A DNA stretch of 5,075 nucleotides from Kiloniellales bacterium. GTDB lineage: Bacteria; Pseudomonadota; Alphaproteobacteria; Kiloniellales; JAKSBE01. The DNA is taken from contig JASJAL010000287.1 in assembly GCA_030067055.1 (NCBI GenBank), positions 1 to 5,075 on the forward strand, in the 5' to 3' direction. The position numbers were made by a program, and so were the translations under genes. Shown here piece by piece: positions 1 to 4,894 of the stretch. The notes beneath the pieces are model-generated. The model was not told the origin of the DNA, made no database searches, and saw only the letters and a program-made list of their open reading frames with translations. The number at the start of each line of letters is the position of its first letter. Position 1 is the stretch's first letter.

Positions 1-395
1 CGGAGATCCGGGCGCCGGGCTTTCCCTTGAGCATCGCCGGCGTCGACCGCTTCGGGGACAACCGCCGGGTCCGCCAGCTCTGGGCCGGGGTCGAGCCGCA
101 TCCCGGCTTGCTGCACCTGCAGAGCAAGGTCGAATCCGCGGTCGTGCGCAGCGGCCAGGCGCCCGAGCGCCGGAAGTTCAAGCCGCACATCACCCTGGCC
201 CGCTTCAGGTCCAATCCCGGCGACAAGCTGGGCGCCTTCCTCAGCCAGCATGGCCTGCTCCGTCTGCCGCCCTTCATGGTCGACAGCTTCAGCCTCTACT
301 CCAGCTTCCTCTCCTCGGGCGGCTCGATCTACAGCGAGGAAGCGGTCTACGAGCTGACCCCGGACATGGCCGCGATGCAGGCCGGCGAGGTGTAA
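1..395 (+). CDS. thpR: RNA 2',3'-cyclic phosphodiesterase (ThpR/LigT, 2H family), 3' part only
   Basis: The reading frame is open from the left edge (first full codon at 3) and ends with TAA at 393-395, giving 130 visible residues. The second catalytic motif of the 2H phosphoesterase fold is clear: HITL at visible residues 62-65 (186-197), preceded by FKP as is usual in the family. Upstream, FPLSIAGVDRFG and RVRQLWAGV match the central strands of the ThpR/LigT family (roughly 180 residues when complete). The first HxTx motif and the true start lie before the window, so it is a cut gene and not a broken one. The family opens 2',3'-cyclic phosphates on RNA and can join tRNA halves in vitro through a 2'-5' bond; its physiological role is poorly known. 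The protein should be cytoplasmic. It converges on hemN with about 330 bases between, and I see no terminator with a T-run after the stop. Confidence 0.9.
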   Translation, partial: EIRAPGFPLSIAGVDRFGDNRRVRQLWAGVEPHPGLLHLQSKVESAVVRSGQAPERRKFKPHITLARFRSNPGDKLGAFLSQHGLLRLPPFMVDSFSLYSSFLSSGGSIYSEEAVYELTPDMAAMQAGEV

Positions 396-435
396 GGTCT
401 TCCGACCGGACACTAGCTCCAACCGCAGGGGCACC

Positions 436-451
436 GCAGGACCTGTCCTGC
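436..451. repeat. Short perfect hairpin, 6-bp stem and 4-base loop
   Basis: GCAGGA at 436-441 is the exact reverse complement of TCCTGC at 446-451, with CCTG as the loop. It lies about 40 bases after the thpR stop. With no following T-run it is at best a weak, factor-independent stop signal. Confidence 0.45.
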
Positions 452-454
452 AGC

Positions 455-485
455 TGTCATGTCCGGACTTGATCCGGGCATCCAC
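455..485. repeat. REP-like palindromic unit (alphaproteobacterial type)
   Basis: ATGTCCGGA (459-467) and TCCGGGCAT (473-481) pair over 9 positions with a single G-T or mismatch step, around the loop CTTGA? (bases 468-472). The flanks TGTCAT on the left and ATCCAC on the right match a short palindromic repeat that I recall as widespread between genes in alphaproteobacteria. The stem is seen directly; its membership in a repeat family is recalled, not tested. Such units lie mostly at 3' ends of genes, as here. Confidence 0.6.
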
Positions 486-514
486 CTGTCAACGGCACCA
501 TGGGTTGCCGGGTC

Positions 515-541
515 GCGCCAAGAGGTGCGAAGCACTGGCGC
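515..541. repeat. Hairpin with bulge
   Basis: GCGCCA (515-520) pairs with TGGCGC (536-541), and inside it GTGC (525-528) pairs with GCAC (532-535) around the loop GAA. The four bases 521-524 are bulged on one side. Its right arm shares bases with the left arm of the next hairpin (538-585), so the two structures exclude each other in one RNA strand. Confidence 0.45.
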
Positions 542-585
542 ACTTCCCGATCAGACGCGTTCGCGTCTGGCCGGGAGTCGTGCGC
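538..585. repeat. Long GC-rich hairpin, nested three-part stem
   Basis: The core CAGACGCG (552-559) and CGCGTCTG (562-569) is a perfect 8-bp inverted repeat around TT. Outside it, CCCG (546-549) pairs with CGGG (572-575), and further out GCGCAC (538-543) pairs with GTGCGC (580-585). Altogether 18 base pairs nest with small internal loops, far more than expected by chance in 48 bases. It may act as a structure barrier between the convergent genes or be part of a mobile repeat. Confidence 0.6.
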
Positions 586-600
586 TAACACATAGAAGTT

Positions 601-660
601 AGGGCGTTACATCCGGCCAGATGGATCGCAAAGCGATTCCATCCTATCGGATAACGCCCT
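601..660. repeat. 60-base imperfect palindrome
   Basis: AGGGCGTTA (601-609) pairs perfectly with TAACGCCCT (652-660). Moving inward, TCCG (612-615) pairs with CGGA (648-651), then GATGG (620-624) with CCATC (639-643), then ATCGC (625-629) with GCGAT (633-637), around an AAA loop (630-632). About 23 pairs form, with one 4x4 internal loop and small bulges. No T-run follows on either strand. It resembles an interspersed palindromic element or a structured 3' end shared by thpR and hemN transcripts. A shorter stem, CTAAC (585-589) with GTTAG (598-602), links it to the hairpin on its left. Confidence 0.6.
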
Positions 661-726
661 AGCCTACGCCCCCTACGCGCCCCGGCAATGACAACCCGAT
701 GCGTCCAGCGCTTGGGACGTTGCCGG

Positions 727-2076
727 TTAGACCGCCCGCGAGTGGCGCGCCGTGCCGGCCTTGAGGTAGCGGTCGAAGACCGCCGCGGCCGAGCGCACCA
801 GCGGGCGCCCCGCCTCGGTGACCCGGATCTCGCTGCCGTCGATCTCGACCAGGCCGTCCGCCGCCATGGAGTCGAGGGCCGCAACTTCTTCGGCGAAGTC
901 GGCAGGGTCGGCATCGAACCCGGCGCAGAGGCCGGCGAGGTCGACCTTGAGGCGGCACATCAGGGTCTCGATCACCGCCCGGCGCAACCGGTCGTCGTCG
1001 TTGAGCCGGCAGCCGCGCACGACGGCGGGCCGGCCGGCCGCGACCGCGGCACGGTAGCCCTTGATCGGCACGGCGTTCTGGACGTAGCCCTGGGGCAGGC
1101 TGCCGATCGCCGAGGCGCCGAGACCGATCAGGGCCTCGGCCGGGTCGTCGGTGTAGCCCTGGAAGTTCCGCCGCAGCCGGTCCTCACCCAGGGCCCGGGC
1201 CAGGGGATCCTCCGAGCGGGCGAAGTGGTCGAGGCCGATGCGCAGGTAGCCCAGGGCCTCGAGCCGTGCCGCGGCGGCTTCGGCCTGGGCCCAGCGCGCG
1301 GCCTCCTTCGGCAGCTCCGATTCCTTGATCAGGCGCTGGTGGCTCTTCATCCAGGGCACGTGCGCATAACCGAAGAGCGCGATGCGGTCCGGCGCCAGGC
1401 CGGCCGCCAGGTCGATGCTGCGCAGCAGATCGGCGACCCATTGCCGGGGCAGGCCGTACATCAGATCGAAGTTGATGTTGTCGATGCCGGCGTCGCGCAG
1501 CAGCTCGACCGACCGCGCCACCACCTCGTAGGGCTGGACCCGGTTGATCGCCCGCTGCACCGCGGCGGTGAAGTCCTGTACGCCGAGGCTGGCGCGGGTC
1601 ACCCCGGCGGCGGCCAGGGCCCGGGCCTTATCCGCATCCAGGGTCCGGGGATCGATCTCGACCGCGATCTCGATCGCCTCGTCGAAGCGGAAGGCCGCAC
1701 GCAACCCGTCGGTCAGGCGCCGGAAGTCGTCGCCCGACAGCACGGTCGGCGTGCCGCCGCCCCAGTGCAGCTGAACGGCACGCGGCCCGGGCGGCAGGGC
1801 GGCGGCGACCAGTTCGGCCTCCTGCAGAAGGCTCTCCGCGTAATCCGCGACCGGCTGGTAACGCCGTACGACCTTGGTGTGGCAGCCGCAGTACCAGCAC
1901 ATCTGCGCGCAGAAGGGCACGTGCAGGTAGAGCGAGAGCCGGGCCTCGGCCGGGAGGGCGCCGAGCCAGCCGAGATAGGTCTCGGCGGTGATCCCGGGGT
2001 GGAAGTGCGGTGCCGTGGGATAGCTGGTATAGCGCGGCACCGGGCCGCCATAGCGGCGAAGAAGCTCTGGATCCAT
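727..2076 (-). CDS. hemN: Oxygen-independent coproporphyrinogen III oxidase (radical SAM)
   Basis: The 449-residue product converts coproporphyrinogen III to protoporphyrinogen IX without oxygen, a late cytoplasmic step of haem synthesis. The radical-SAM cluster motif is C56-x3-C60-x2-C63, followed by C65 as in true HemN (E. coli form CxxxCxxCGC); HemW-type relatives usually lack this context. Other family marks are RYTSYPTAPHF near the N-terminus (15-25), GGGTP (106-110) for SAM binding, EIDPR (140-144), GVQDF (165-169), DLMYGLP (204-210) and NFQGYTD (304-310). Length fits the family (about 450). I chose ATG at 2076 because RYTSYPT follows at the usual distance; no Shine-Dalgarno sequence is visible before it (see promoter entries). 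It lies 57 bases after the kinase-family gene on the same strand, with an FNR/FixK-type box in that gap, so it is probably its own low-oxygen unit with some read-through. Confidence 0.95.
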   Translation of the reverse strand: MDPELLRRYGGPVPRYTSYPTAPHFHPGITAETYLGWLGALPAEARLSLYLHVPFCAQMCWYCGCHTKVVRRYQPVADYAESLLQEAELVAAALPPGPRAVQLHWGGGTPTVLSGDDFRRLTDGLRAAFRFDEAIEIAVEIDPRTLDADKARALAAAGVTRASLGVQDFTAAVQRAINRVQPYEVVARSVELLRDAGIDNINFDLMYGLPRQWVADLLRSIDLAAGLAPDRIALFGYAHVPWMKSHQRLIKESELPKEAARWAQAEAAAARLEALGYLRIGLDHFARSEDPLARALGEDRLRRNFQGYTDDPAEALIGLGASAIGSLPQGYVQNAVPIKGYRAAVAAGRPAVVRGCRLNDDDRLRRAVIETLMCRLKVDLAGLCAGFDADPADFAEEVAALDSMAADGLVEIDGSEIRVTEAGRPLVRSAAAVFDRYLKAGTARHSRAV

Positions 2077-2083
2077 GGCCGCG

Positions 2084-2089
2084 ACGCTA
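2084..2089 (-). promoter_or_regulatory. Possible -10 element of hemN
   Basis: On the minus strand the hexamer TAGCGT keeps the most conserved T, A and final T of a -10 box. If used, transcription would start about at 2077-2078, one or two bases before the ATG. That agrees with the position of the upstream FNR/FixK-type box, centred near -41.5 from such a start. The match itself is weak. Confidence 0.3.
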
Positions 2090-2112
2090 GCGCCGCCGCC
2101 ACGCGGCCGGCA

Positions 2113-2126
2113 TTGACTTCGATCAA
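2113..2126 (-). promoter_or_regulatory. FNR/FixK-type binding site upstream of hemN
   Basis: On the minus strand the site reads TTGAT-CGAA-GTCAA, one base away from the perfect TTGAT-N4-ATCAA consensus of FNR/FixK-family regulators. Its centre lies 43.5 bases before the hemN ATG, in a 57-base gap that otherwise has little content. Control of hemN by FNR, FnrL or FixK is well established in alphaproteobacteria, so the match and position together make anaerobic or low-oxygen activation likely. The site starts 8 bases after the stop codon of the upstream kinase-family gene. Confidence 0.75.
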
Positions 2127-2133
2127 AGGCCGG

Positions 2134-2982
2134 TTACGCGAAACGGTCGGCGATGCGGGCGACCGACTGGGCGTAGGGGCCGCCGAAGAGGGCGGTGTGG
2201 ACCAGCAGGGGATAGAGGTTGTAGAGGTCGCGGCGGGCTTCGAAGAAGCCGGGGCGCAGCGGCCGCAGCTCGCCGTAGCGGCGGAAGAAGGGCTCGCCGA
2301 AAGTCCCGAAGAGGGTCGAGAAGGCGAGCTCCACCTCGGCGTCGGCGTAGTGGATCGCCGGGTCGACGAAGGCGGCGATGCGACCGCCGCGAACCAGGAC
2401 GTTGCCGCCCCAGACGTCGCCGTGGATCAAGGACGGCGGCGCGGCCTCGCCGATCAGGTCCGGCAGGCGCCCGCAGAGCCGTTCGAGCAGGCGCAAGGTC
2501 TCCGCCGGCAGGTGGCCGGCCTCCAGCGCGATCCGGCCGAAATGCAGCAGGCGCTGCTCGGCGAAGAAGTCGGCCCAGCTCTCGGTCCAGGGGTTCGGCT
2601 GGGCCAGCGGGCCGATCAGGGTGTCTTGCTCGAAACCGTAGCGCGGCGCCGCGATGCCGTGCAGGGCCGCCAGCAGCTCGGCGGCATGGGTCTCGGCCGC
2701 CGCGTCAATTCCGTCGCCGGCCTCGACGTGGTCGATGATCAGCAGTTCCTCGGCCGCGTGGCGCACCGCCGGGACCGGCAGCGCCGTGTTCTCGGCCAGG
2801 TAGCCGAGCATGAAGGCCTCGAGCATCAGGTCACCGCGAGAGGCGGTCTTGACGACCACGGTCTCGCCGTCGTCGAGGTCGGCGCGGTAGACCTCGGCGA
2901 TGCAGCCGCCGGTCAGCGGCGAGAAGCGGAGGGGCCGGCGCCCCAGGGCGGCTTCGACGGCGGCGGCCAGGGCCGCGGTCAC
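2134..2982 (-). CDS. Fructosamine/ketosamine-3-kinase family protein
   Basis: A 282-residue protein of the FN3K family, a branch of the aminoglycoside-phosphotransferase/protein-kinase fold. Visible marks are a glycine-rich GGCIAEVYR loop (25-33), the ATP-binding lysine K45 in VVVKT, E55 of the C-helix, the catalytic HGDVWGGN (187-194, with D189 and N194) and VDPA with metal-binding D207. The tail DLYNLYPLLVH-LFGG (252-268) is typical of FN3K relatives. The enzymes phosphorylate C3 of sugar-lysine ketoamine adducts, which then break down and free the lysine. Characterised bacterial members mostly prefer ribulosamines and erythrulosamines to fructosamines. The start is GTG at 2982, which overlaps the phosphatase stop as GTGA, implying translational coupling. 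The exact substrate cannot be read from sequence; the E. coli homologue YniA showed no activity on such adducts, so caution is needed. Confidence 0.88.
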   Translation of the reverse strand: MTAALAAAVEAALGRRPLRFSPLTGGCIAEVYRADLDDGETVVVKTASRGDLMLEAFMLGYLAENTALPVPAVRHAAEELLIIDHVEAGDGIDAAAETHAAELLAALHGIAAPRYGFEQDTLIGPLAQPNPWTESWADFFAEQRLLHFGRIALEAGHLPAETLRLLERLCGRLPDLIGEAAPPSLIHGDVWGGNVLVRGGRIAAFVDPAIHYADAEVELAFSTLFGTFGEPFFRRYGELRPLRPGFFEARRDLYNLYPLLVHTALFGGPYAQSVARIADRFA

Positions 2983-3461
2983 AGATGGTCCCGCTGCAGG
3001 CTTTCGACCAGCCCCTCGACCCCCTTCTCGATCAGCTCCAGCGCCAGGTCGAAGTCACCGAGGTTGCCGTAGTAGGGGTCCGGCACGTCGCTGAGGCCGG
3101 TTTCCTCGGGGTGGAAATCCATGAACAGCTTCAGGCGATCCTCCACCCCGTCCGGGCAGATCCGCTTCATCTCCTCCAGGTGGCCGCGGTCCATGGCGAT
3201 CAGCAGGGAGAAGGCCTCGAAATCGCCGTGCTGGATCTGGCGCGCGCGCAGCTCCTTCAGCTTGTAACCGCGCAGCAGGCCGGCAGCGACCGAGCGCTCG
3301 TCTGGCGGCTGCCCGACGTGCCAGCCGCCGAGGCCGCAGGAGTCGACCGCGACCCGATCCTCCAGGCCGCGCTCGGCCAAGCGCTTGCGCAGGACCGCCT
3401 CGGCGGTGGGGGAACGGCAGATGTTCCCGGTGCAAACGAAGAGGACGCCGACTCTCGTCAT
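2979..3461 (-). CDS. Low-molecular-weight protein tyrosine phosphatase family protein
   Basis: A 160-residue cytoplasmic phosphatase of usual family length. The P-loop CTGNICRS occupies residues 10-17 with nucleophile C10 and phosphate-binding R16; C15 is the neighbouring cysteine seen in many members. The general acid is in DPYY (128-131, D128), and GWHVGQPPDERS (46-57) matches the substrate-pocket segment. It is the first gene of a minus-strand pair with the FN3K-family gene, overlapping by four bases. In Thermus thermophilus a phosphatase of this family in an operon with an FN3K homologue was shown to remove the phosphate of ribulosamine 5-phosphates, so a role in protein deglycation is as likely here as tyrosine dephosphorylation. 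No exopolysaccharide genes, the other common setting, are nearby. The ATG at 3461 puts the P-loop at the normal distance from the N-terminus; no good Shine-Dalgarno sequence precedes it. Confidence 0.93.
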   Translation of the reverse strand: MTRVGVLFVCTGNICRSPTAEAVLRKRLAERGLEDRVAVDSCGLGGWHVGQPPDERSVAAGLLRGYKLKELRARQIQHGDFEAFSLLIAMDRGHLEEMKRICPDGVEDRLKLFMDFHPEETGLSDVPDPYYGNLGDFDLALELIEKGVEGLVESLQRDHL

Positions 3462-3527
3462 GATCGGTCACACTGACTACAGGTAGTGATCGCCTTTTCC
3501 TCGCGCTCGTCTATCATCCCTCGCATC
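3462..3527. promoter_or_regulatory. Divergent spacer between phosphatase and sirtuin genes
   Basis: These 66 bases must hold the promoters of both the leftward phosphatase-kinase pair and the rightward sirtuin operon. It contains a perfect short palindrome ACTAC-AG-GTAGT (3476-3487) that could be an operator, and a -10-like TATCAT (3512-3517). Sharing such a small space suggests linked control of the two units. No convincing promoter for the leftward genes was found. Confidence 0.45.
3512..3517 (+). promoter_or_regulatory. Possible -10 element of the sirtuin gene
   Basis: TATCAT matches the TATAAT consensus at five of six positions and is the most A/T-rich spot near the gene. No good -35 box lies 16-18 bases upstream. 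Transcription from it would begin about 3523-3525, only a few bases before the ATG at 3528. That would give a nearly leaderless message and would fit the absence of a Shine-Dalgarno sequence. Confidence 0.3.
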
Positions 3528-4253
3528 ATGGGGCAACGCAGCGCAGGCCGAATCGTCATCCTGACCGGGGCCGGGATCTCCAAGGAGTCCGGTCTCGACA
3601 CCTTCCGCGATGCCGACGGCATCTGGGCCAAGGTGAACCTGGAGGACGTCGCCACGCCGGAGGCCTTCGCCCGCGATCCGGAAACGGTCCACGCCTTCTA
3701 CAACGCCCGGCGCCAGGGCTTGCTGGCCGAGGCGGTGCAGCCCAATCCCGCGCACCTGGCGCTGGCCCGTCTCGAGGCCGAGTGGCCTGGCGAGGTTCTG
3801 CTGGTGACCCAGAACATCGACGACCTGCACGAGCGCGCCGGCTCCCGCAACCTGATCCACATGCACGGCGAGATCCTGAAGGGCCGCTGCCTGGCCTGCG
3901 GCTCGGTCAGCGCCTGGCGGGAGGACATGGACCTGGAGAGTCGCTGCCCCGGCTGCGAGGCGACGGGCCACCTGCGGGTCGACGTGGTGTGGTTCGGCGA
4001 AATGCCCTATCAGATGGATCGGATCTTTGCGGCCCTGGAGGCCTGCGATCTCTTCGTCTCGATCGGCACCTCCGGCGCCGTCTACCCGGCGGCCGGCTTC
4101 GTCGAGGCGGCCCGCGCCACCGGCCGGGCGCACAGCGTGGAGCTCAACCTGGAGCCCTCGGACCGCCACAGCGCCTTCGCCGAGCGGATCTATGGCCCGG
4201 CCAGCGACGTCGTGCCAAGCTACGTCGAGGCACTGCTTTCAGAGGCCGGCTGA
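3528..4253 (+). CDS. cobB: Sir2-family NAD-dependent protein deacylase (CobB/SIRT5-like)
   Basis: A 241-residue sirtuin that uses NAD+ to remove acyl groups from lysine in cytoplasmic proteins. Numbered from the ATG at 3528, it shows GAGIS (14-18) and TFRD (25-28) for NAD binding, TQNIDDLHERAG (94-105), the catalytic H113 in HGE, zinc cysteines C121, C124, C140 and C143, VVWFGE (153-158) and GTSG (180-183). Y58 and R61 in FYNARR form the Y-x2-R pair of class III sirtuins, which bind acidic acyl groups such as succinyl as well as acetyl. One oddity is RVD before VVWFGE, where most relatives have RPx. An in-frame GTG at 3486 would add 14 residues; I prefer the ATG because GRIVILTGAGIS then begins close to the N-terminus as in relatives. 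Neither start has a good Shine-Dalgarno. It leads a likely operon with the FMN-protein gene 23 bases downstream. Confidence 0.92.
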   Translation: MGQRSAGRIVILTGAGISKESGLDTFRDADGIWAKVNLEDVATPEAFARDPETVHAFYNARRQGLLAEAVQPNPAHLALARLEAEWPGEVLLVTQNIDDLHERAGSRNLIHMHGEILKGRCLACGSVSAWREDMDLESRCPGCEATGHLRVDVVWFGEMPYQMDRIFAALEACDLFVSIGTSGAVYPAAGFVEAARATGRAHSVELNLEPSDRHSAFAERIYGPASDVVPSYVEALLSEAG

Positions 4254-4262
4254 CCCGCGGCT

Positions 4263-4266
4263 GGAG
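4263..4266 (+). promoter_or_regulatory. Ribosome binding site of the FMN-protein gene
   Basis: GGAG ends ten bases before the ATG at 4277. It is the clearest Shine-Dalgarno match in the window and fixes this start, since the frame is open far upstream inside the sirtuin gene. Confidence 0.6.
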
Positions 4267-4276
4267 ACCGAAGCCC

Positions 4277-4894
4277 ATGAGCCAAGACGAGATCCGCGAT
4301 CCCGAAACCCTGCGCGCCCACCTCGGCGAGCCCAGCGACCTGGTCCGGCGCAAGAAGCTCCGGCGGCTCGATGCCCATTGCCGGCGCTTCGTCGAATTGT
4401 CGCCCTTCCTGGTCCTCTCGACCGCGGATGCCGAGGGCGCTTGCGACGCCTCGCCGCGGGGCGATGCGCCGGGCTTCGTCTCTGTCCTGGATGATGGCCG
4501 ACTGCTGATCCCCGAGCGGCGCGGCAACAAGCTGGCCGACTCGCTGCTGAACATCGTGGAGAACCCCCGGGTCGGCCTGCTCTTCCTGATTCCCGGGGTC
4601 GATGAGACTTTGCGGGTCAACGGGCATGCCGGCCTGATTCGGGAGGCCGCGTTGCTGGCGCCACTGGCGGTCCAGGGCAAGGTGCCGGAGCTCGCGATCC
4701 TGGTCGAGGTCGAGGAGGCCTACCTGCACTGCGGCAAGGCCCTGATCCGGTCGCGGCTCTGGGATCCGGCGTCGCGGATCGAGCGCGACCGCCTGCCCAG
4801 CCTGGGCCGGATGATCGCCGATCAAATCAGCGGCTGCGACCCCGACGAGACCGAGGCCTATGTCCAGGAAAGCTACCGCGAGCGCCTCTACTGA
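4277..4894 (+). CDS. Pyridoxamine 5'-phosphate oxidase-like FMN-binding protein (MSMEG_1061/DR2398-type)
   Basis: A 205-residue protein of the split-barrel flavin fold. Family marks are RFVELSPFLVLSTAD (37-51), DASPRGDAPGF (57-67), LIPERRGNKLADSLLNI (77-93) and the following NPRVGLLFLIPGVDETLRVNG (96-116), a set I recognise from the MSMEG_1061/DR2398 branch of the PPOX superfamily. HCGKALIRSRLWDP (151-164) is the conserved C-terminal part. Such proteins bind FMN, or in some branches F420, and probably reduce a small molecule; the substrate is unknown, and it is not expected to be the true PdxH of vitamin B6 synthesis. The protein is predicted cytoplasmic, with no signal peptide or membrane segment. 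It lies 23 bases after the sirtuin stop and its last 35 bases overlap the next gene, so the three plus-strand genes are probably one operon. The reading frame continues far upstream but the part before 4277 is antiparallel-like low-quality sequence inside the sirtuin gene. Confidence 0.87.
   Translation: MSQDEIRDPETLRAHLGEPSDLVRRKKLRRLDAHCRRFVELSPFLVLSTADAEGACDASPRGDAPGFVSVLDDGRLLIPERRGNKLADSLLNIVENPRVGLLFLIPGVDETLRVNGHAGLIREAALLAPLAVQGKVPELAILVEVEEAYLHCGKALIRSRLWDPASRIERDRLPSLGRMIADQISGCDPDETEAYVQESYRERLY

Larger units (their letters stand above)
505..688. repeat. Outer inverted repeat TTGCCGGG / CCCGGCAA enclosing 168 bases
   Basis: TTGCCGGG at 505-512 is the exact reverse complement of CCCGGCAA at 681-688, and TGAC follows the right arm. 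In the common form of this repeat, as I recall it, these arms close directly on a few bases to make the second hairpin of a two-hairpin unit that starts with TGTCAT (here 455-460) and ends with ATGACA (here 688-693). Here the arms lie 168 bases apart and the space is filled by three other hairpins. That suggests insertion into, or growth from, the loop of the second hairpin. The arms are short, so chance is not excluded. Confidence 0.4.
396..726. other. Gene-free convergent intergenic region rich in hairpins
   Basis: This stretch separates the stop codons of thpR (+) and hemN (-). I see no credible gene in it. It holds a direct repeat of ACCGCAGG (422-429 and 433-440), a small hairpin at 436-451, a REP-like hairpin at 455-485, and three further hairpins at 515-541, 538-585 and 601-660. 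A short direct repeat CCTACGC (663-669 and 672-678) follows. None of the stems is followed by a clear T-run on either strand, so a standard intrinsic terminator is not evident, although the stacked stems may still stop transcription from both sides. Confidence 0.8.

Noticed and set aside
601..660. Calling the 60-base palindrome an intrinsic terminator
   Set aside because: No T-run follows on either strand, so the structure alone does not support the label.
585..958. Minus-strand frames covering the end of hemN and the spacer
   Set aside because: They are Arg/Pro-rich, lack any motif, and overlap the 3' end of hemN in other frames.
688..3072. A 794-codon open frame on the plus strand across hemN, the kinase-family gene and part of the phosphatase gene
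   Set aside because: It is antisense to three genes with clear catalytic motifs. Its translation is Gly/Arg/Gln/Val-rich, without domain likeness, as expected when high-GC third positions remove stops from the opposite strand.
3486..3527. GTG at 3486 as the sirtuin start
   Set aside because: It adds 14 residues without family likeness, the nearest AGG is only two bases before it, and a -10-like TATCAT would then be inside the gene. It is not fully excluded.
3477..4169. A 230-codon minus-strand frame opposite the sirtuin gene
   Set aside because: Its composition is a mirror of the sirtuin codons, it has no recognisable motif, and the sirtuin has all its active-site residues.
3782..4276. An N-terminal extension of the FMN-protein gene into the sirtuin gene
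   Set aside because: The added residues are an Arg/Gly/Pro-rich frame-shifted reading of the sirtuin. A Shine-Dalgarno and ATG at 4263-4279 give the normal length.
4220..4825. A 201-codon minus-strand frame opposite the FMN-protein gene
   Set aside because: No family likeness and it lies wholly over a well-supported gene.
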